Shown: positions 17,946 through 27,819 of the stretch, piece after piece
How positions within the stretch are numbered: position 1 is the first letter of the stretch
Layout of the letters: each line of letters opens with the position of its first letter
Origin: Vibrio palustris
GTDB taxonomy: Bacteria > Pseudomonadota > Gammaproteobacteria > Enterobacterales > Vibrionaceae
Direction: 5' to 3'
Length of the DNA stretch: 64,000 nucleotides
Assembly: GCF_024346995.1 (NCBI RefSeq)
Contig: NZ_AP024887.1
Span: forward strand, 558,001-622,000
Notes under the pieces: generated by a model
Database searches by the model: none
What the model saw: the letters and a program-made list of their open reading frames with translations, nothing else
Told to the model about the DNA's origin: nothing
Program-made: the position numbers and the translations under genes

Positions 17946-20900
17946 ATGACCATAAAAGAGCGCCCAGTGTTTACTGTTTACCACTCCAATAAAGTTGATA
18001 CCTTGAAGATTCTTCTGGTTCACCTGATTAAAAATGACCCGTTGCCAAACCCATTTCAAGCCGAGCAAGTCCTGGTGCAGAGTCCAGGGATGTCTCAGTG
18101 GCTAAAAATGGCGTTGGCTCAAGAGGTTGGTGTTGCTGCGAATATGGATTTTCCTTTGCCAGCCACCTTTATTTGGGACATGTTTACTAAGGTATTGGCC
18201 GGCGTTCCTAAACGAAGTGCTTTTAATAAAGAAGCGATGACGTGGAAGTTATTAGAGCGGTTACCAGCATTATTACTTACCGCGCCTTTTGCTCCCTTAC
18301 AAAAGTATCTGGCAGAAGATGATGATGATTCTAAAGCGTACCAATTAGCGGAAAAAATCGCCGATATTTTTGATGGCTATCTCGTGTATCGTCCGGATTG
18401 GATTGCGGCCTGGGAAGCAGGAGAAAGTGTTGCTGAGCTTGAAGGTGAGCACGAGTGGCAAGCGATATTATGGCGTGATTTGTATCAATATACGCTAGAA
18501 CTGGGGCAGTCTCGTTATCATCGCGCCAATATGTATGATGATTTTATTGCCGCATTAAACCATGACAGTATTGACGTATCCTTGCTACCTTCTCGTTTGT
18601 TTATCTTTGGGATTTCCTCTTTGCCACCGCGTTATATGGAGGCGTTAAAAGCCTTGGGTGAGCACATTGATGTTCATCTGATGTTTAGCAATCCGTGCCA
18701 ACATTATTGGGGTGATATTCGCGATAGAAAGTATTTAGCCAAAGTGGAACGCCAACGGCGTAAGCAATTACAAATTAATGCCAATAGCCTGCAAGTGGTT
18801 AACGAAGTCTCGCCATTGAAAGGGGAGGTCAGTCTCTATGATGATGAGCTGCACACTTATCAAGCTGTTGGCAATAGCTTACTGGCATCCATGGGTAAAT
18901 TGGGTCGTGATAACTTGTATTTGCTAGCGCAGACTGAGAATGAAGAACATCAATTATTTATTGATATACCACGGGATTCACTTTTGCATCATTTACAGGC
19001 TGATGTGCTTAACCTTGAAGAGCATCACGATGATAGCAAGATAGACGACAGTGAGCATAAACAGCGTATTGGGTATGATGATTCTTCATTAACTTTTCAT
19101 GCTTGCCACAGCCCAATGCGTGAAGTCGAAGTGCTTCATGATCAATTGCTCGCTATGTTTGATAGCAATGCCGAATTGAAACCACGCGATATTATTGTCA
19201 TGGTTTCAGATATCAATGCTTATAGCCCTTATATTCAGGCCGTATTTGGTAATGCACCCGGTGAGCGTTATATCCCATTTTCGATTTCTGATCGTACCGC
19301 CGATAAAGAAAGTCCGATTTATCATGCGTTTTTACAATTGGTTGAATTACCACAATCTCGCTGTTTGGCATCTGAGCTTTTAGAGCTTTTAGAAACGCCT
19401 GCCATTCTAGACAAGTTTGAGCTTAGTGAAGACGACTTCACGATTGCTCAGCAATGGGTCGAAGAGTCGGGGATTCGTTGGGGGCTGAATGCAACAACAG
19501 CGCAAGAGTTTGATTTACCACCGCAGCCGCAAAATACGTGGCAATTTGGTCTCAATCGCATGTTACTTGGTTATGCAATGCCAGCGGATGCTGATTTGTA
19601 TGAGCATAATGACGAGTATTTAGCACCTTATAATGAAGTGCAAGGCATGAGCGCGGAGTTAGCCGGTAAGTTAGCTCATTTTCTTGAAATGGTCAGTCAT
19701 TACCGATTAGCCCTTGCGAAGACACAGTCAATAGATGACTGGCGCAGTGTGCTTCATGGCGTATTGGTGGACTTCTTCAGTGTCGACCTAGAAGGCGAAA
19801 TGGCGTTGCAATCGATTCGCGATACGCTCACGCAATTAAAAGAACAACTGTTGGAAGCACGTTATGAGAGTGATATTGCCGCGCTTATCATCAGTCAATA
19901 TTTACACGATAAGCTTTCCGGTACCCGAGTCAGTCAACGGTTTTTAGCCGGACAAGTGAATTTTTGTACACTAATGCCAATGCGCTCTATTCCGTTTAAT
20001 GTCGTGTGCTTATTGGGGATGAACGATGGCGTATACCCACGGTCAGTTCCCCCTGAAGGTTTCGATCTTATGAACGGACGTACTCGCCCAGGTGACCGTT
20101 CCCGTCGAGATGATGACCGTTATTTATTTCTCGAAGCCATGCTATCAGCAGAAGATGTGCTTTACATTAGTTATGTTGGGCGTTCTATTCAAGACAATAG
20201 TGAACGGGTGCCATCAGTTTTGGTGAGTGAACTGTTAGAATATTGCCAGCAAAATTATGTGCTAGAAGGCGATGTCACTAAAATGGCGGACGAATCGGCA
20301 AAGTGCCTACAAGAGCACTTAGTACAAGCCCATGCGATGGTGCCGTTTAGTACTGATAGTTTCTTAAAAGCAGGCAGTTATGCAAGAGAGTGGTTACCAG
20401 CCGCTCTGCGTCAAGGGAAGGAACCCAGCCCGTTCAATGCGACATTAGATGAGTATCTATTGGATGCGACCTTTCCATTAGAGTTAGATCTGGTGGAATT
20501 GCAAAAATTCTGGCGCTTACCGGTGCAATACTTTTTTAATCGTCGTCTTAAAGTGCATTTTGATATGGCGCAAACGGTAATGGATGATGATGAGCCGTTT
20601 GTTCTTGATGGACTAGCCAGTTATCAGTTACGTGATGCCTTAGTCGAGGTATTATTAGAGTGTCAGACACCTCAAGAGCAAGAACAGGCATTGACTCATT
20701 TTGCAAAACTGCAACGTGCTCAAGGCCATTTACCGATTGGTGCATTTGGTACATTGGAGCTGGAAACCAATCGTGTTCAAGCCCAAGAATTAGCCGATGC
20801 CGTGCGGCCACTATGTTATCAGTCTAGCCAAGATATAGAAGTTAACTTAACACTTGATTGTCTAGGGGAGGGTAAACCAGTCAACGTCACTGGGTGGCTA

Positions 20901-21416
20901 ATCAATGTCTTTGAATCAGGATTAATTCGCTATCGCAGTGGCTCGGTTCGCGCACAAGATATTCTGGCAGCGTGGATCGATCATCTCTGTTTAGCTCTTA
21001 TGGGACAGTCCCGCACGACACATATATTAGGTTATGATCGCAAAGAAGGTGTGGTGCATTATTACTGGTCGCCAGTGGAGTCAATATCAGAAGCAAGGCA
21101 ATTACTTGATGAGTTGGTTGTCCTTTATTATCAGGGTCTTACTCATCCTTTGGCGTATTTTCCACGTACCGCTTTAGCCAGTATTGAGGCGGGATTTTCG
21201 CGAGGTCAATGGGTGGCGGATGAGGAAAAATCAATTAAAAAAATGGCCGATACATTTAATGATGGATATATGACGCATGGTGAGGGCAATAATCCTTATA
21301 TCCAAAGGATTTGGCCTCTTTGGGATGAGAGTCTTGCGCATGAGGTACTGCGTTTAAGTGAACGCGTGTTGATGGCCCCACGTTTGCGTTGGCAACAAAT
21401 AGAAGATAAAGAGTAG
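17946..21416 (+). CDS. recC: Exodeoxyribonuclease V gamma subunit (RecC)
   Basis: Subunit of RecBCD that splits the DNA strands and recognises Chi. 1156 residues, a little longer than the 1122 of E. coli RecC. The N terminus (FTVYHSNKVDTLKILLVHLI, then QVLVQSPGMSQWLKMALAQ) and the central RFLAGQVNFCTLMPMRSIPF stretch are typical; RecC is an inactivated helicase relative, so no Walker motif is expected or seen. The ATG is at 17946 with only a weak AAGAG ribosome-binding site. recB follows after 239 bp, an unusual gap for this operon, holding a short open frame. Confidence 0.96.
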   Translation: MTIKERPVFTVYHSNKVDTLKILLVHLIKNDPLPNPFQAEQVLVQSPGMSQWLKMALAQEVGVAANMDFPLPATFIWDMFTKVLAGVPKRSAFNKEAMTWKLLERLPALLLTAPFAPLQKYLAEDDDDSKAYQLAEKIADIFDGYLVYRPDWIAAWEAGESVAELEGEHEWQAILWRDLYQYTLELGQSRYHRANMYDDFIAALNHDSIDVSLLPSRLFIFGISSLPPRYMEALKALGEHIDVHLMFSNPCQHYWGDIRDRKYLAKVERQRRKQLQINANSLQVVNEVSPLKGEVSLYDDELHTYQAVGNSLLASMGKLGRDNLYLLAQTENEEHQLFIDIPRDSLLHHLQADVLNLEEHHDDSKIDDSEHKQRIGYDDSSLTFHACHSPMREVEVLHDQLLAMFDSNAELKPRDIIVMVSDINAYSPYIQAVFGNAPGERYIPFSISDRTADKESPIYHAFLQLVELPQSRCLASELLELLETPAILDKFELSEDDFTIAQQWVEESGIRWGLNATTAQEFDLPPQPQNTWQFGLNRMLLGYAMPADADLYEHNDEYLAPYNEVQGMSAELAGKLAHFLEMVSHYRLALAKTQSIDDWRSVLHGVLVDFFSVDLEGEMALQSIRDTLTQLKEQLLEARYESDIAALIISQYLHDKLSGTRVSQRFLAGQVNFCTLMPMRSIPFNVVCLLGMNDGVYPRSVPPEGFDLMNGRTRPGDRSRRDDDRYLFLEAMLSAEDVLYISYVGRSIQDNSERVPSVLVSELLEYCQQNYVLEGDVTKMADESAKCLQEHLVQAHAMVPFSTDSFLKAGSYAREWLPAALRQGKEPSPFNATLDEYLLDATFPLELDLVELQKFWRLPVQYFFNRRLKVHFDMAQTVMDDDEPFVLDGLASYQLRDALVEVLLECQTPQEQEQALTHFAKLQRAQGHLPIGAFGTLELETNRVQAQELADAVRPLCYQSSQDIEVNLTLDCLGEGKPVNVTGWLINVFESGLIRYRSGSVRAQDILAAWIDHLCLALMGQSRTTHILGYDRKEGVVHYYWSPVESISEARQLLDELVVLYYQGLTHPLAYFPRTALASIEAGFSRGQWVADEEKSIKKMADTFNDGYMTHGEGNNPYIQRIWPLWDESLAHEVLRLSERVLMAPRLRWQQIEDKE

Positions 21417-21498
21417 GTGGCCGCCAGTAAATCATTATGGTGTAGGGCGTTCGCTGTACGGCCACAGGTCAGAGGGACCTATTTCTTTACGTTATGAG

Positions 21499-21588
21499 AT
21501 GGTATTTGGTAAATCTGAACGCATCTTAGCGATTCATTGGCATTGGCACCGTGAACAGAGTCGCATTTTTGTTGGTGATGATAATTGA
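21499..21588 (+). other. Short open frame between recC and recB, possible small gene or decayed remnant
   Basis: A frame stays open from 21403 through the recC stop region to a TGA at 21586-21588, 61 codons, of which only the last 29 follow an ATG (21499). The translated stretch has protein-like composition (GRSLYGHRSEGP, then MVFGKSERILAIHWHWHREQ), in a frame different from recC. I do not recognise it. There is no ribosome-binding site before the ATG and no upstream ATG or GTG in frame, so it may be a truncated remnant. It could also be read from a non-standard start or be only chance. Confidence 0.3.
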
Positions 21589-21655
21589 GTGCAAATTAGT
21601 AATTTTTTTGTGAATTATTTCGCAAAAATATCAATATAAAACTTAAGGTGGAGTC

Positions 21656-24600
21656 ATGACGGCGGTCACTCAGACAATAGAACCCCAAACATTAGACGCA
21701 ATGACATTTCCGTTGCATGGCGCTCGGCTGATTGAAGCCTCCGCTGGTACAGGTAAAACATTTACGATTGCCGCTTTATATTTGCGTCTTGTTTTGGGGC
21801 ATGGTGATGAGTTATCACGTCATTCTACTCCATTAAGCGTTGATCAAATTCTGGTCGTCACGTTTACGGAAGCGGCAACGGCAGAATTACGAGAAAGAAT
21901 TCGCACACGAATACATACGGCGCGGATTGCCTTTGCCCGTGGAGTCAGCGAAGACCCTGTTATCGCCCCTTTGCTGGAGCAGTTTACGGATCATCGTTTA
22001 GCCGTGCAGCTACTTACAGAAGCGGAAAGACAAATGGACGAGGCGGCGATTTATACCATTCACGGCTTTTGTCAGCGCATGCTGACGCAAAATGCTTTTG
22101 AGTCGGGTAGCCGTTTTGCCAATGAATTTGTCACGGATGAAAGCCACTTAAAAGCGCAAGTGGTCGCGGATTATTGGCGTTGTCAGTTTTATCCATTACC
22201 GCTGAATTTGGCCGCTGAAGTACGCCGCTTATGGGGGCGCCCTGATGATCTATTGCAGCGTATTGGCCGATATCTTACAGGAGCACCTTTGACAGTAACG
22301 ACTCCGCCTTTATCGGATGATCTCGCGACATTGCATGCCAATAATTTACAACGTATCGATGATCTGAAGCAGTTGTGGCGAGCACATGAAGCTGATCTTG
22401 AAGGCTGTATTAGTCTCTCCGATGTCAATAAACGCAGTTACAGTAAAAAAACGCTACCGCAGTGGTTACTGAGCGTATCAGCTTGGGCGGCGAGTCCGAC
22501 CCAAAATTATGAGTGGCCGGATAAGCTGGAAAAGTTTGCACAAAACACTCTAATTGAGAAAACGCCAGATGGAAAAGCAGCCCCGATGCATGAGGTGTTT
22601 GCTGCTATTGAAGCCTTTCTTGCTGAACCGATCAGTTTAGAAGGCCCGCTGTTAGCTCATGCCATTGATGCATGCCGTACTAGGCTGGCTAATTTAAAGC
22701 AGCGTAAACACTGGTTATCATTTGATGATTTATTGACTCAGTTATCAGCGGCCCTGGATTTAGATGAACAACAGGTCTTGGCGGAGCGTATTCGTCATTT
22801 ATATCCGGTGGCAATGATAGATGAGTTTCAAGATACCGATCCTCTGCAATACAGTATTTTTAGTCGGATTTATTTAGCGCATCCACACGCGGGCCTATTT
22901 ATGATTGGTGACCCGAAACAGGCGATTTATGCGTTTCGTGGTGCGGATATTTTTACGTATATTCGCGCACGTAATCAAGTCTCGGCTCATTATACGTTAG
23001 GAACGAATTGGCGTTCGAGCCTTGATATGGTTTCAGGGGTAAACCGCTTGTTTACACAAGCCGAGCGCCCGTTTATTTATGATCAAGATATTCCTTTTTA
23101 TCCGGTTAATCCTAATCCTAATGCCGACAAGAAAGCGTGGTATTTATATGACGAAAAACAACCTGCCTTAACTTACTGGCGTCCTGATACAGATGGCGCA
23201 CTAATGACCAAAGGTGAGTATCTTACCCAAATGGCGACAGCCACGGCAGCCCATATCCAGCATGTGTTAACGTTAGCTCAAAACCAAAAAGCATATTTTT
23301 CTAACGGTAAGCCGATAGAGGCCAGCAATATAGCGGTATTAGTACGGACGGGCAGTGAAGGACGTCGTATTAAAACAGCACTCTCAGAGCAAGGTATTGC
23401 CAGTGTGTATTTATCGAACCGTGATAGCGTGTTTGCTACCCAAGTGGCTATGGATGTGCAGCGTTTATTGCAAGCGGTATTGAATCCAGATAATGATCGC
23501 TTGTTACGCGCGTCATTGGCGAGTCCACTGTTCGCGCTCAATGCCCAGCAACTGGATAAACTCAACTGGGACGAAAATGCATGGGAAAAGGTGAGTTATG
23601 AGTTTAAAACGTACCGCCAACTGTGGAAAGAACGTGGTGTTTTACCCATGTTACGCGCGGTTCTGGCGCAGCGCCATATTGCCGAACGTTGGTTAGAAGA
23701 GCCGGATGGCGAGCGGGCATTAACCGATTTCATGCATATTGGGGAATTACTTCAAGACGCCAATCAAGATATTGATAGTGACCATGGTTTATTGCGGTGG
23801 TTATCGCAAACCATTACTGATGTAGCGATGGGATTGGGGCAACATGATGAACAAATTCAGCGTTTGGAATCGGAGCGCAATTTAGTTCAAATTGTCACGA
23901 TTCATAAATCGAAAGGCTTAGAATATGATTTGGTATTTTTACCTTTTGCCTTAGGCTATCGCGCCGCGAGTGAAGGGAAGTACTATGATGCAAGCACGGA
24001 GAAAACCATGCTCGATATCATGGCGAGCGGAGAGTCTTTACTGCAGGCAGAACAAGAGCGACTTGCCGAAGATTTACGTTTAGCTTATGTAGCGCTAACT
24101 CGTGCGGTGTATGCGTGTTTCATTGGCGTTGCTCCATTACGTAATGGCCGTTCCACCAAAGAGCCATCAGGTGTGCATGATAGTGCGATTGGTTATTTGT
24201 TACAAAATGGCGAGCAAGGCGGTATTGCGTTACTTCACACGTCTTTAGATAAGGCCGTTCAAGGTATTAATGCGCAAATAGTGCCGCCACCAGAGCTCCC
24301 CGAAGGTATTTATGTGCCAGAGAGCGAAGCGTATGACACTCTGCCAGTTAAGTCATTACAGCGCCCAGTGGATAGACGTTGGCGTATTACTAGTTACTCA
24401 GGGCTAGTGAAACAAGGCGCTCATCACAGTGTTGGGGCTGAGGCCGAAATCTCCGGATTTGATATCGATTCTGCCCAAGATATGGAAGAGGCTTCCTTGT
24501 TAGAGCCTGAGCGTTCTATTTTCACTTTTCCACGAGGTGCGCAGCCGGGAACATTTTTACATAGCGTTTTTGAGCAAGTTATTTTTACACAAGCTGCGAC

Positions 24601-25276
24601 GACGGTGGACAATACCGAAGTATTAGAAAATTTACTAGAAAATGAGCAATATGACGCTGCTTGGTTACCTGTATTACAAAAGTTGGTTGATGATGTATTG
24701 AATGTACCGCTTGATGGGAAGCAGCTACGTTTAAGTAACAAAGCGCCAAGCCAGCAATTAGTTGAGATGGAATTTTTATTACCGATACGAGTATTAGATG
24801 CCCCCAGTTTAAATCGAATCACGCATCGTTATGACGCACTCTCTGCGCGGGCAGGCGCGCTTGGCTTTTATCCGGTGCACGGTATGCTCAAAGGTTTTAT
24901 CGATTTAGTGTTTGAACATGAAGGAAAATACTATGTATTGGACTGGAAATCGAACCACTTAGGAGATGATTCCAGTGCGTATCAAGAGGAAGCTTTAGCC
25001 GTAGCGATGGCTGAACATCGCTACGATCTTCAATACCAAATTTACGCACTAGCACTGCATCGTTTTTTAGCCAGTCGAGTGCAAAGTTATGATTACGAGA
25101 AGCATTTTGGTGGTATCTATTATGTGTTCTTGCGGGGAGTGAACAGGCAATCAAAACAAGGTATTTTTTATACTCGTCCGCCACAAGCGCTTATTAGCGA
25201 GCTCGATCAATTGATCGATGGACGGATTGTTGAACATCGTGAAACTGAACAAGGGCAGTGGGAGTTAGATCTATGA
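21656..25276 (+). CDS. recB: Exodeoxyribonuclease V beta subunit (RecB)
   Basis: 3'-5' helicase and nuclease subunit of RecBCD. 1206 residues against 1180 in E. coli. SF1 helicase motifs: Walker A EASAGTGKTFT (about residues 25-35), motif Ia VVTFTEAATAELRER, Walker B MIDEFQDTDPLQY, motif III GDPKQAIYAFRGAD, motif V TIHKSKGLEYD and motif VI ALTRAVYA. The C-terminal nuclease domain has the metal-binding DWKSN and the QYQIYALALHRFL stretch. A strong AAGGTGGAG ribosome-binding site precedes the ATG. Its stop overlaps the recD start by 4 bp (ATGA), indicating translational coupling. Confidence 0.97.
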   Translation: MTAVTQTIEPQTLDAMTFPLHGARLIEASAGTGKTFTIAALYLRLVLGHGDELSRHSTPLSVDQILVVTFTEAATAELRERIRTRIHTARIAFARGVSEDPVIAPLLEQFTDHRLAVQLLTEAERQMDEAAIYTIHGFCQRMLTQNAFESGSRFANEFVTDESHLKAQVVADYWRCQFYPLPLNLAAEVRRLWGRPDDLLQRIGRYLTGAPLTVTTPPLSDDLATLHANNLQRIDDLKQLWRAHEADLEGCISLSDVNKRSYSKKTLPQWLLSVSAWAASPTQNYEWPDKLEKFAQNTLIEKTPDGKAAPMHEVFAAIEAFLAEPISLEGPLLAHAIDACRTRLANLKQRKHWLSFDDLLTQLSAALDLDEQQVLAERIRHLYPVAMIDEFQDTDPLQYSIFSRIYLAHPHAGLFMIGDPKQAIYAFRGADIFTYIRARNQVSAHYTLGTNWRSSLDMVSGVNRLFTQAERPFIYDQDIPFYPVNPNPNADKKAWYLYDEKQPALTYWRPDTDGALMTKGEYLTQMATATAAHIQHVLTLAQNQKAYFSNGKPIEASNIAVLVRTGSEGRRIKTALSEQGIASVYLSNRDSVFATQVAMDVQRLLQAVLNPDNDRLLRASLASPLFALNAQQLDKLNWDENAWEKVSYEFKTYRQLWKERGVLPMLRAVLAQRHIAERWLEEPDGERALTDFMHIGELLQDANQDIDSDHGLLRWLSQTITDVAMGLGQHDEQIQRLESERNLVQIVTIHKSKGLEYDLVFLPFALGYRAASEGKYYDASTEKTMLDIMASGESLLQAEQERLAEDLRLAYVALTRAVYACFIGVAPLRNGRSTKEPSGVHDSAIGYLLQNGEQGGIALLHTSLDKAVQGINAQIVPPPELPEGIYVPESEAYDTLPVKSLQRPVDRRWRITSYSGLVKQGAHHSVGAEAEISGFDIDSAQDMEEASLLEPERSIFTFPRGAQPGTFLHSVFEQVIFTQAATTVDNTEVLENLLENEQYDAAWLPVLQKLVDDVLNVPLDGKQLRLSNKAPSQQLVEMEFLLPIRVLDAPSLNRITHRYDALSARAGALGFYPVHGMLKGFIDLVFEHEGKYYVLDWKSNHLGDDSSAYQEEALAVAMAEHRYDLQYQIYALALHRFLASRVQSYDYEKHFGGIYYVFLRGVNRQSKQGIFYTRPPQALISELDQLIDGRIVEHRETEQGQWELDL

Positions 25277-27378
25277 GAAACGAAGTCTACGCTTTGTTAT
25301 CTTCGTTGGCAGAGCAAGGCAGTATTCGTCAGCTCGATTATCAGTTTGCTCGCTTTATTGGGCAGCAAGCGCCAGATTCTTCGCCACTGCTGATCATACT
25401 TGTGGCCGCGTTGAGTGCAGAAGTGGGGCGAGGTCATATTTGTTTATCATTATGGGATGAACATGGGCAGTTAACCGATATTGCCAGTAAGTTGGGCGTA
25501 TTTGGAGAACAAACTCAAGCAATCCAGTCTGCGTGGCTACAAGGTGATTGGTCGACAATATTAGCTGATTCATCGTTAGTGTGTGACTCCGGGCAAGAGT
25601 CGGTTCCGCTGATTTTTGATGGTCAGCGCTTATATTTACATCGCTACTGGTTTTATGAGGTGACGTTAAGTGCTCGCTTACACACCCTAGCGACTCCCAT
25701 TGCCTTTAGTAATAAAGAACAGTCGGCATTATCAGAGCGGCTGAACCTCCTTTTTGCACGCGACTACCCACGTCTATTTAGCGCATTATCACAGGTTAAC
25801 TCGCAAATAGAACGCCAAAAACTCGTCATGGATTATTTAGATGTTGAATCACCAGACAGTGTGGAATGGGAGCGTGTCGAGCAATGCCTGATTATGGCTA
25901 AGCAAGCTGATGACTTGGTCGATTTAGAGCACTGGGTGCCGCAGTCGGCTTGTCTTAATTGGCAAAAAGTCGCGGCTGCTACTGCTCTAACGCGCTCTTT
26001 TACTGTCGTGTCTGGTGGGCCAGGGACAGGTAAAACCACGACAGTGACGAAATTGTTAGCGGCTTTACTTGGGCAGTCTGTGGATAAAGCACTCACGATT
26101 AAACTAGTGGCTCCAACCGGGAAAGCGGCAGCGCGCTTAACCGAGTCAATCGCCAAAGCGGTACAACGTTTGCCTGTAGAGCCGGAACTGAAAGCGTTAA
26201 TCCCGACTCAAGCAAGTACGATTCATCGCTTATTAGGAGCGTTGCCTAATAGTGCCGAGTTTCGCCATCATAAGAAAAATCCATTGCACCTTGATTTGTT
26301 GATTGTAGATGAAGCATCGATGGTGGATTTACCTCTGATGGTTAAGTTAGTGGAAGCGCTACCAACGCACGCTCGGCTTGTATTACTGGGTGATAAAGAT
26401 CAGTTAGCCTCGGTGGAAGGAGGAGCTGTGCTTGGGGATATTTGTCATTTTTTAGCGCAAGGTTATAGCCACGAACAAGGACAACGATTGGCAAGCTTAA
26501 CTGGTTTTAAAGCGTTGGCTTCGACGCTGCCTGGTGAGCGTAGTCCGATTGCTGACTGCCTGTGTATGCTGCAAAAAAGTTATCGCTTCAATGCGAGTTC
26601 TGGCATCGGTCAGCTTGCTAAAGCTGTTAATAGTGGTCAAGGGCGCCACATTGATGAAGTATGGCGACGTGACTTTGCCGATATCAGTCACTATGATCTC
26701 ACTCGCGAGTCGTACCAGCAGATGTTAAAACTGTTGGTGAACGAATACCGCGGTTATCTAAGCTTAGTCGAGCAAACCTTTTATGATGACACGCAGGCCA
26801 TCGCTATGAGTAATAAAGCCCGTGCTGTATTAGAAGCCTTTAACGGTGTGCGTTTATTATGCGCGGTACGAGAAGGAGACTTTGGTGTCACAGGTCTTAA
26901 TTATCGGATTGAGCGTGCACTAGCGGCGCGTCAATTAATCTCTGTTCATGACGAAATGTGGTATCACGGTCGCCCAGTGATGGTCACCAGTAACGATCAT
27001 AGCCTTGGTTTGTATAATGGTGATATCGGTATGTGTTTACGTGATGAGGAAGATGATAACCACAGGTTAAAAGTTTATTTTGAGTTGCCTGATGGCCAAG
27101 TCAAAGCGGTCTTGCCAAGTCGAGTGCCACCACATGAAACCGCCTATGCGATGACGATCCATAAATCACAAGGCAGTGAGTTTGCGCATACATTGATGAT
27201 TTTACCGCCGGATTACAGTCCAATTCTTACGCGTGAATTAATTTATACAGGTATAACCCGCGCAAAATCTTATTTAACCTTGTTGTGTGATGATGCGGTC
27301 TTAAAACGAGGGATTAAAGTGCGTACTCAGCGAGCGAGTGGTTTGGTTGAAAAACTGGATTCATCGCTCTCTTCATAA
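25273..27378 (+). CDS. recD: Exodeoxyribonuclease V alpha subunit (RecD)
   Basis: 5'-3' SF1 helicase subunit of RecBCD. 701 residues, longer than the 608 of E. coli but usual for vibrios. Walker A is SGGPGTGKTTTV (about residues 253-264), Walker B LIVDEASMVD, and LLGDKDQLASVEGGAVLGDI and the C-terminal AMTIHKSQGSEF and YTGITRAK motifs are intact. The ATG at 25273 is chosen: it overlaps the recB stop as ATGA and has GGGAG 9-10 bases upstream. An in-frame GTG at 25258 would add five residues only. Last gene of the recC-recB-recD unit; no hairpin terminator is evident after it. Confidence 0.96.
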   Translation: MRNEVYALLSSLAEQGSIRQLDYQFARFIGQQAPDSSPLLIILVAALSAEVGRGHICLSLWDEHGQLTDIASKLGVFGEQTQAIQSAWLQGDWSTILADSSLVCDSGQESVPLIFDGQRLYLHRYWFYEVTLSARLHTLATPIAFSNKEQSALSERLNLLFARDYPRLFSALSQVNSQIERQKLVMDYLDVESPDSVEWERVEQCLIMAKQADDLVDLEHWVPQSACLNWQKVAAATALTRSFTVVSGGPGTGKTTTVTKLLAALLGQSVDKALTIKLVAPTGKAAARLTESIAKAVQRLPVEPELKALIPTQASTIHRLLGALPNSAEFRHHKKNPLHLDLLIVDEASMVDLPLMVKLVEALPTHARLVLLGDKDQLASVEGGAVLGDICHFLAQGYSHEQGQRLASLTGFKALASTLPGERSPIADCLCMLQKSYRFNASSGIGQLAKAVNSGQGRHIDEVWRRDFADISHYDLTRESYQQMLKLLVNEYRGYLSLVEQTFYDDTQAIAMSNKARAVLEAFNGVRLLCAVREGDFGVTGLNYRIERALAARQLISVHDEMWYHGRPVMVTSNDHSLGLYNGDIGMCLRDEEDDNHRLKVYFELPDGQVKAVLPSRVPPHETAYAMTIHKSQGSEFAHTLMILPPDYSPILTRELIYTGITRAKSYLTLLCDDAVLKRGIKVRTQRASGLVEKLDSSLSS

Positions 27379-27570
27379 TGAGATGTTTAAGGTATGTTCC
27401 ACACTGGAAAAACTAATACTTTCAATATCATAATCTAAGTAGTTTCTCATTAAATGCTTTTTGATTTGTTCGTCTACCGGGAATACACAATGGACGTGTA
27501 ATCCTTCCAAGAGATGATTATCGGCCATGTCCCAAAAGCTTTGTAGAGAATTACAAATAACGGTTTTCAT
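27373..27570 (-). CDS. Possible small protein, unknown function
   Basis: 65-codon frame convergent with recD, overlapping its last six bases. The translation (MKTVICNSLQSFWDMADNHL at the start) is soluble, mixed in composition and more protein-like than the antisense frames elsewhere in the window. It has no recognised domain. No good ribosome-binding site precedes the ATG, which lowers confidence. Nothing else occupies the interval to argA. Not recognised; could be a conserved small Vibrio protein or chance. Confidence 0.4.
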   Translation of the reverse strand: MKTVICNSLQSFWDMADNHLLEGLHVHCVFPVDEQIKKHLMRNYLDYDIESISFSSVEHTLNISL

Positions 27571-27819
27571 CGAGATACATATACCTATTAAGAGTGGTGT
27601 GTGGATCAGTTTTTGAACAATAAATGAACCAACTCAAATATTATTAAGCTGCTCAATGCAACGTGTTCCATATTCATCGTTAGTCTGGATGAATTTTACA
27701 CAACCGATACACTCTTGAAAAGATTTTAATCGCAATTTTTTTGAATGCTTCTGTAAATCAGTCTCACTTATGAGTCAGTCTTGTTTTTAATACAGGTTGT
27801 CCATTCCGATTAAATCCGG

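Noticed and set aside
24424..24822. 132-codon frame antisense to recB
   Set aside because: Serine-rich shadow of the RecB coding strand, without a ribosome-binding site.
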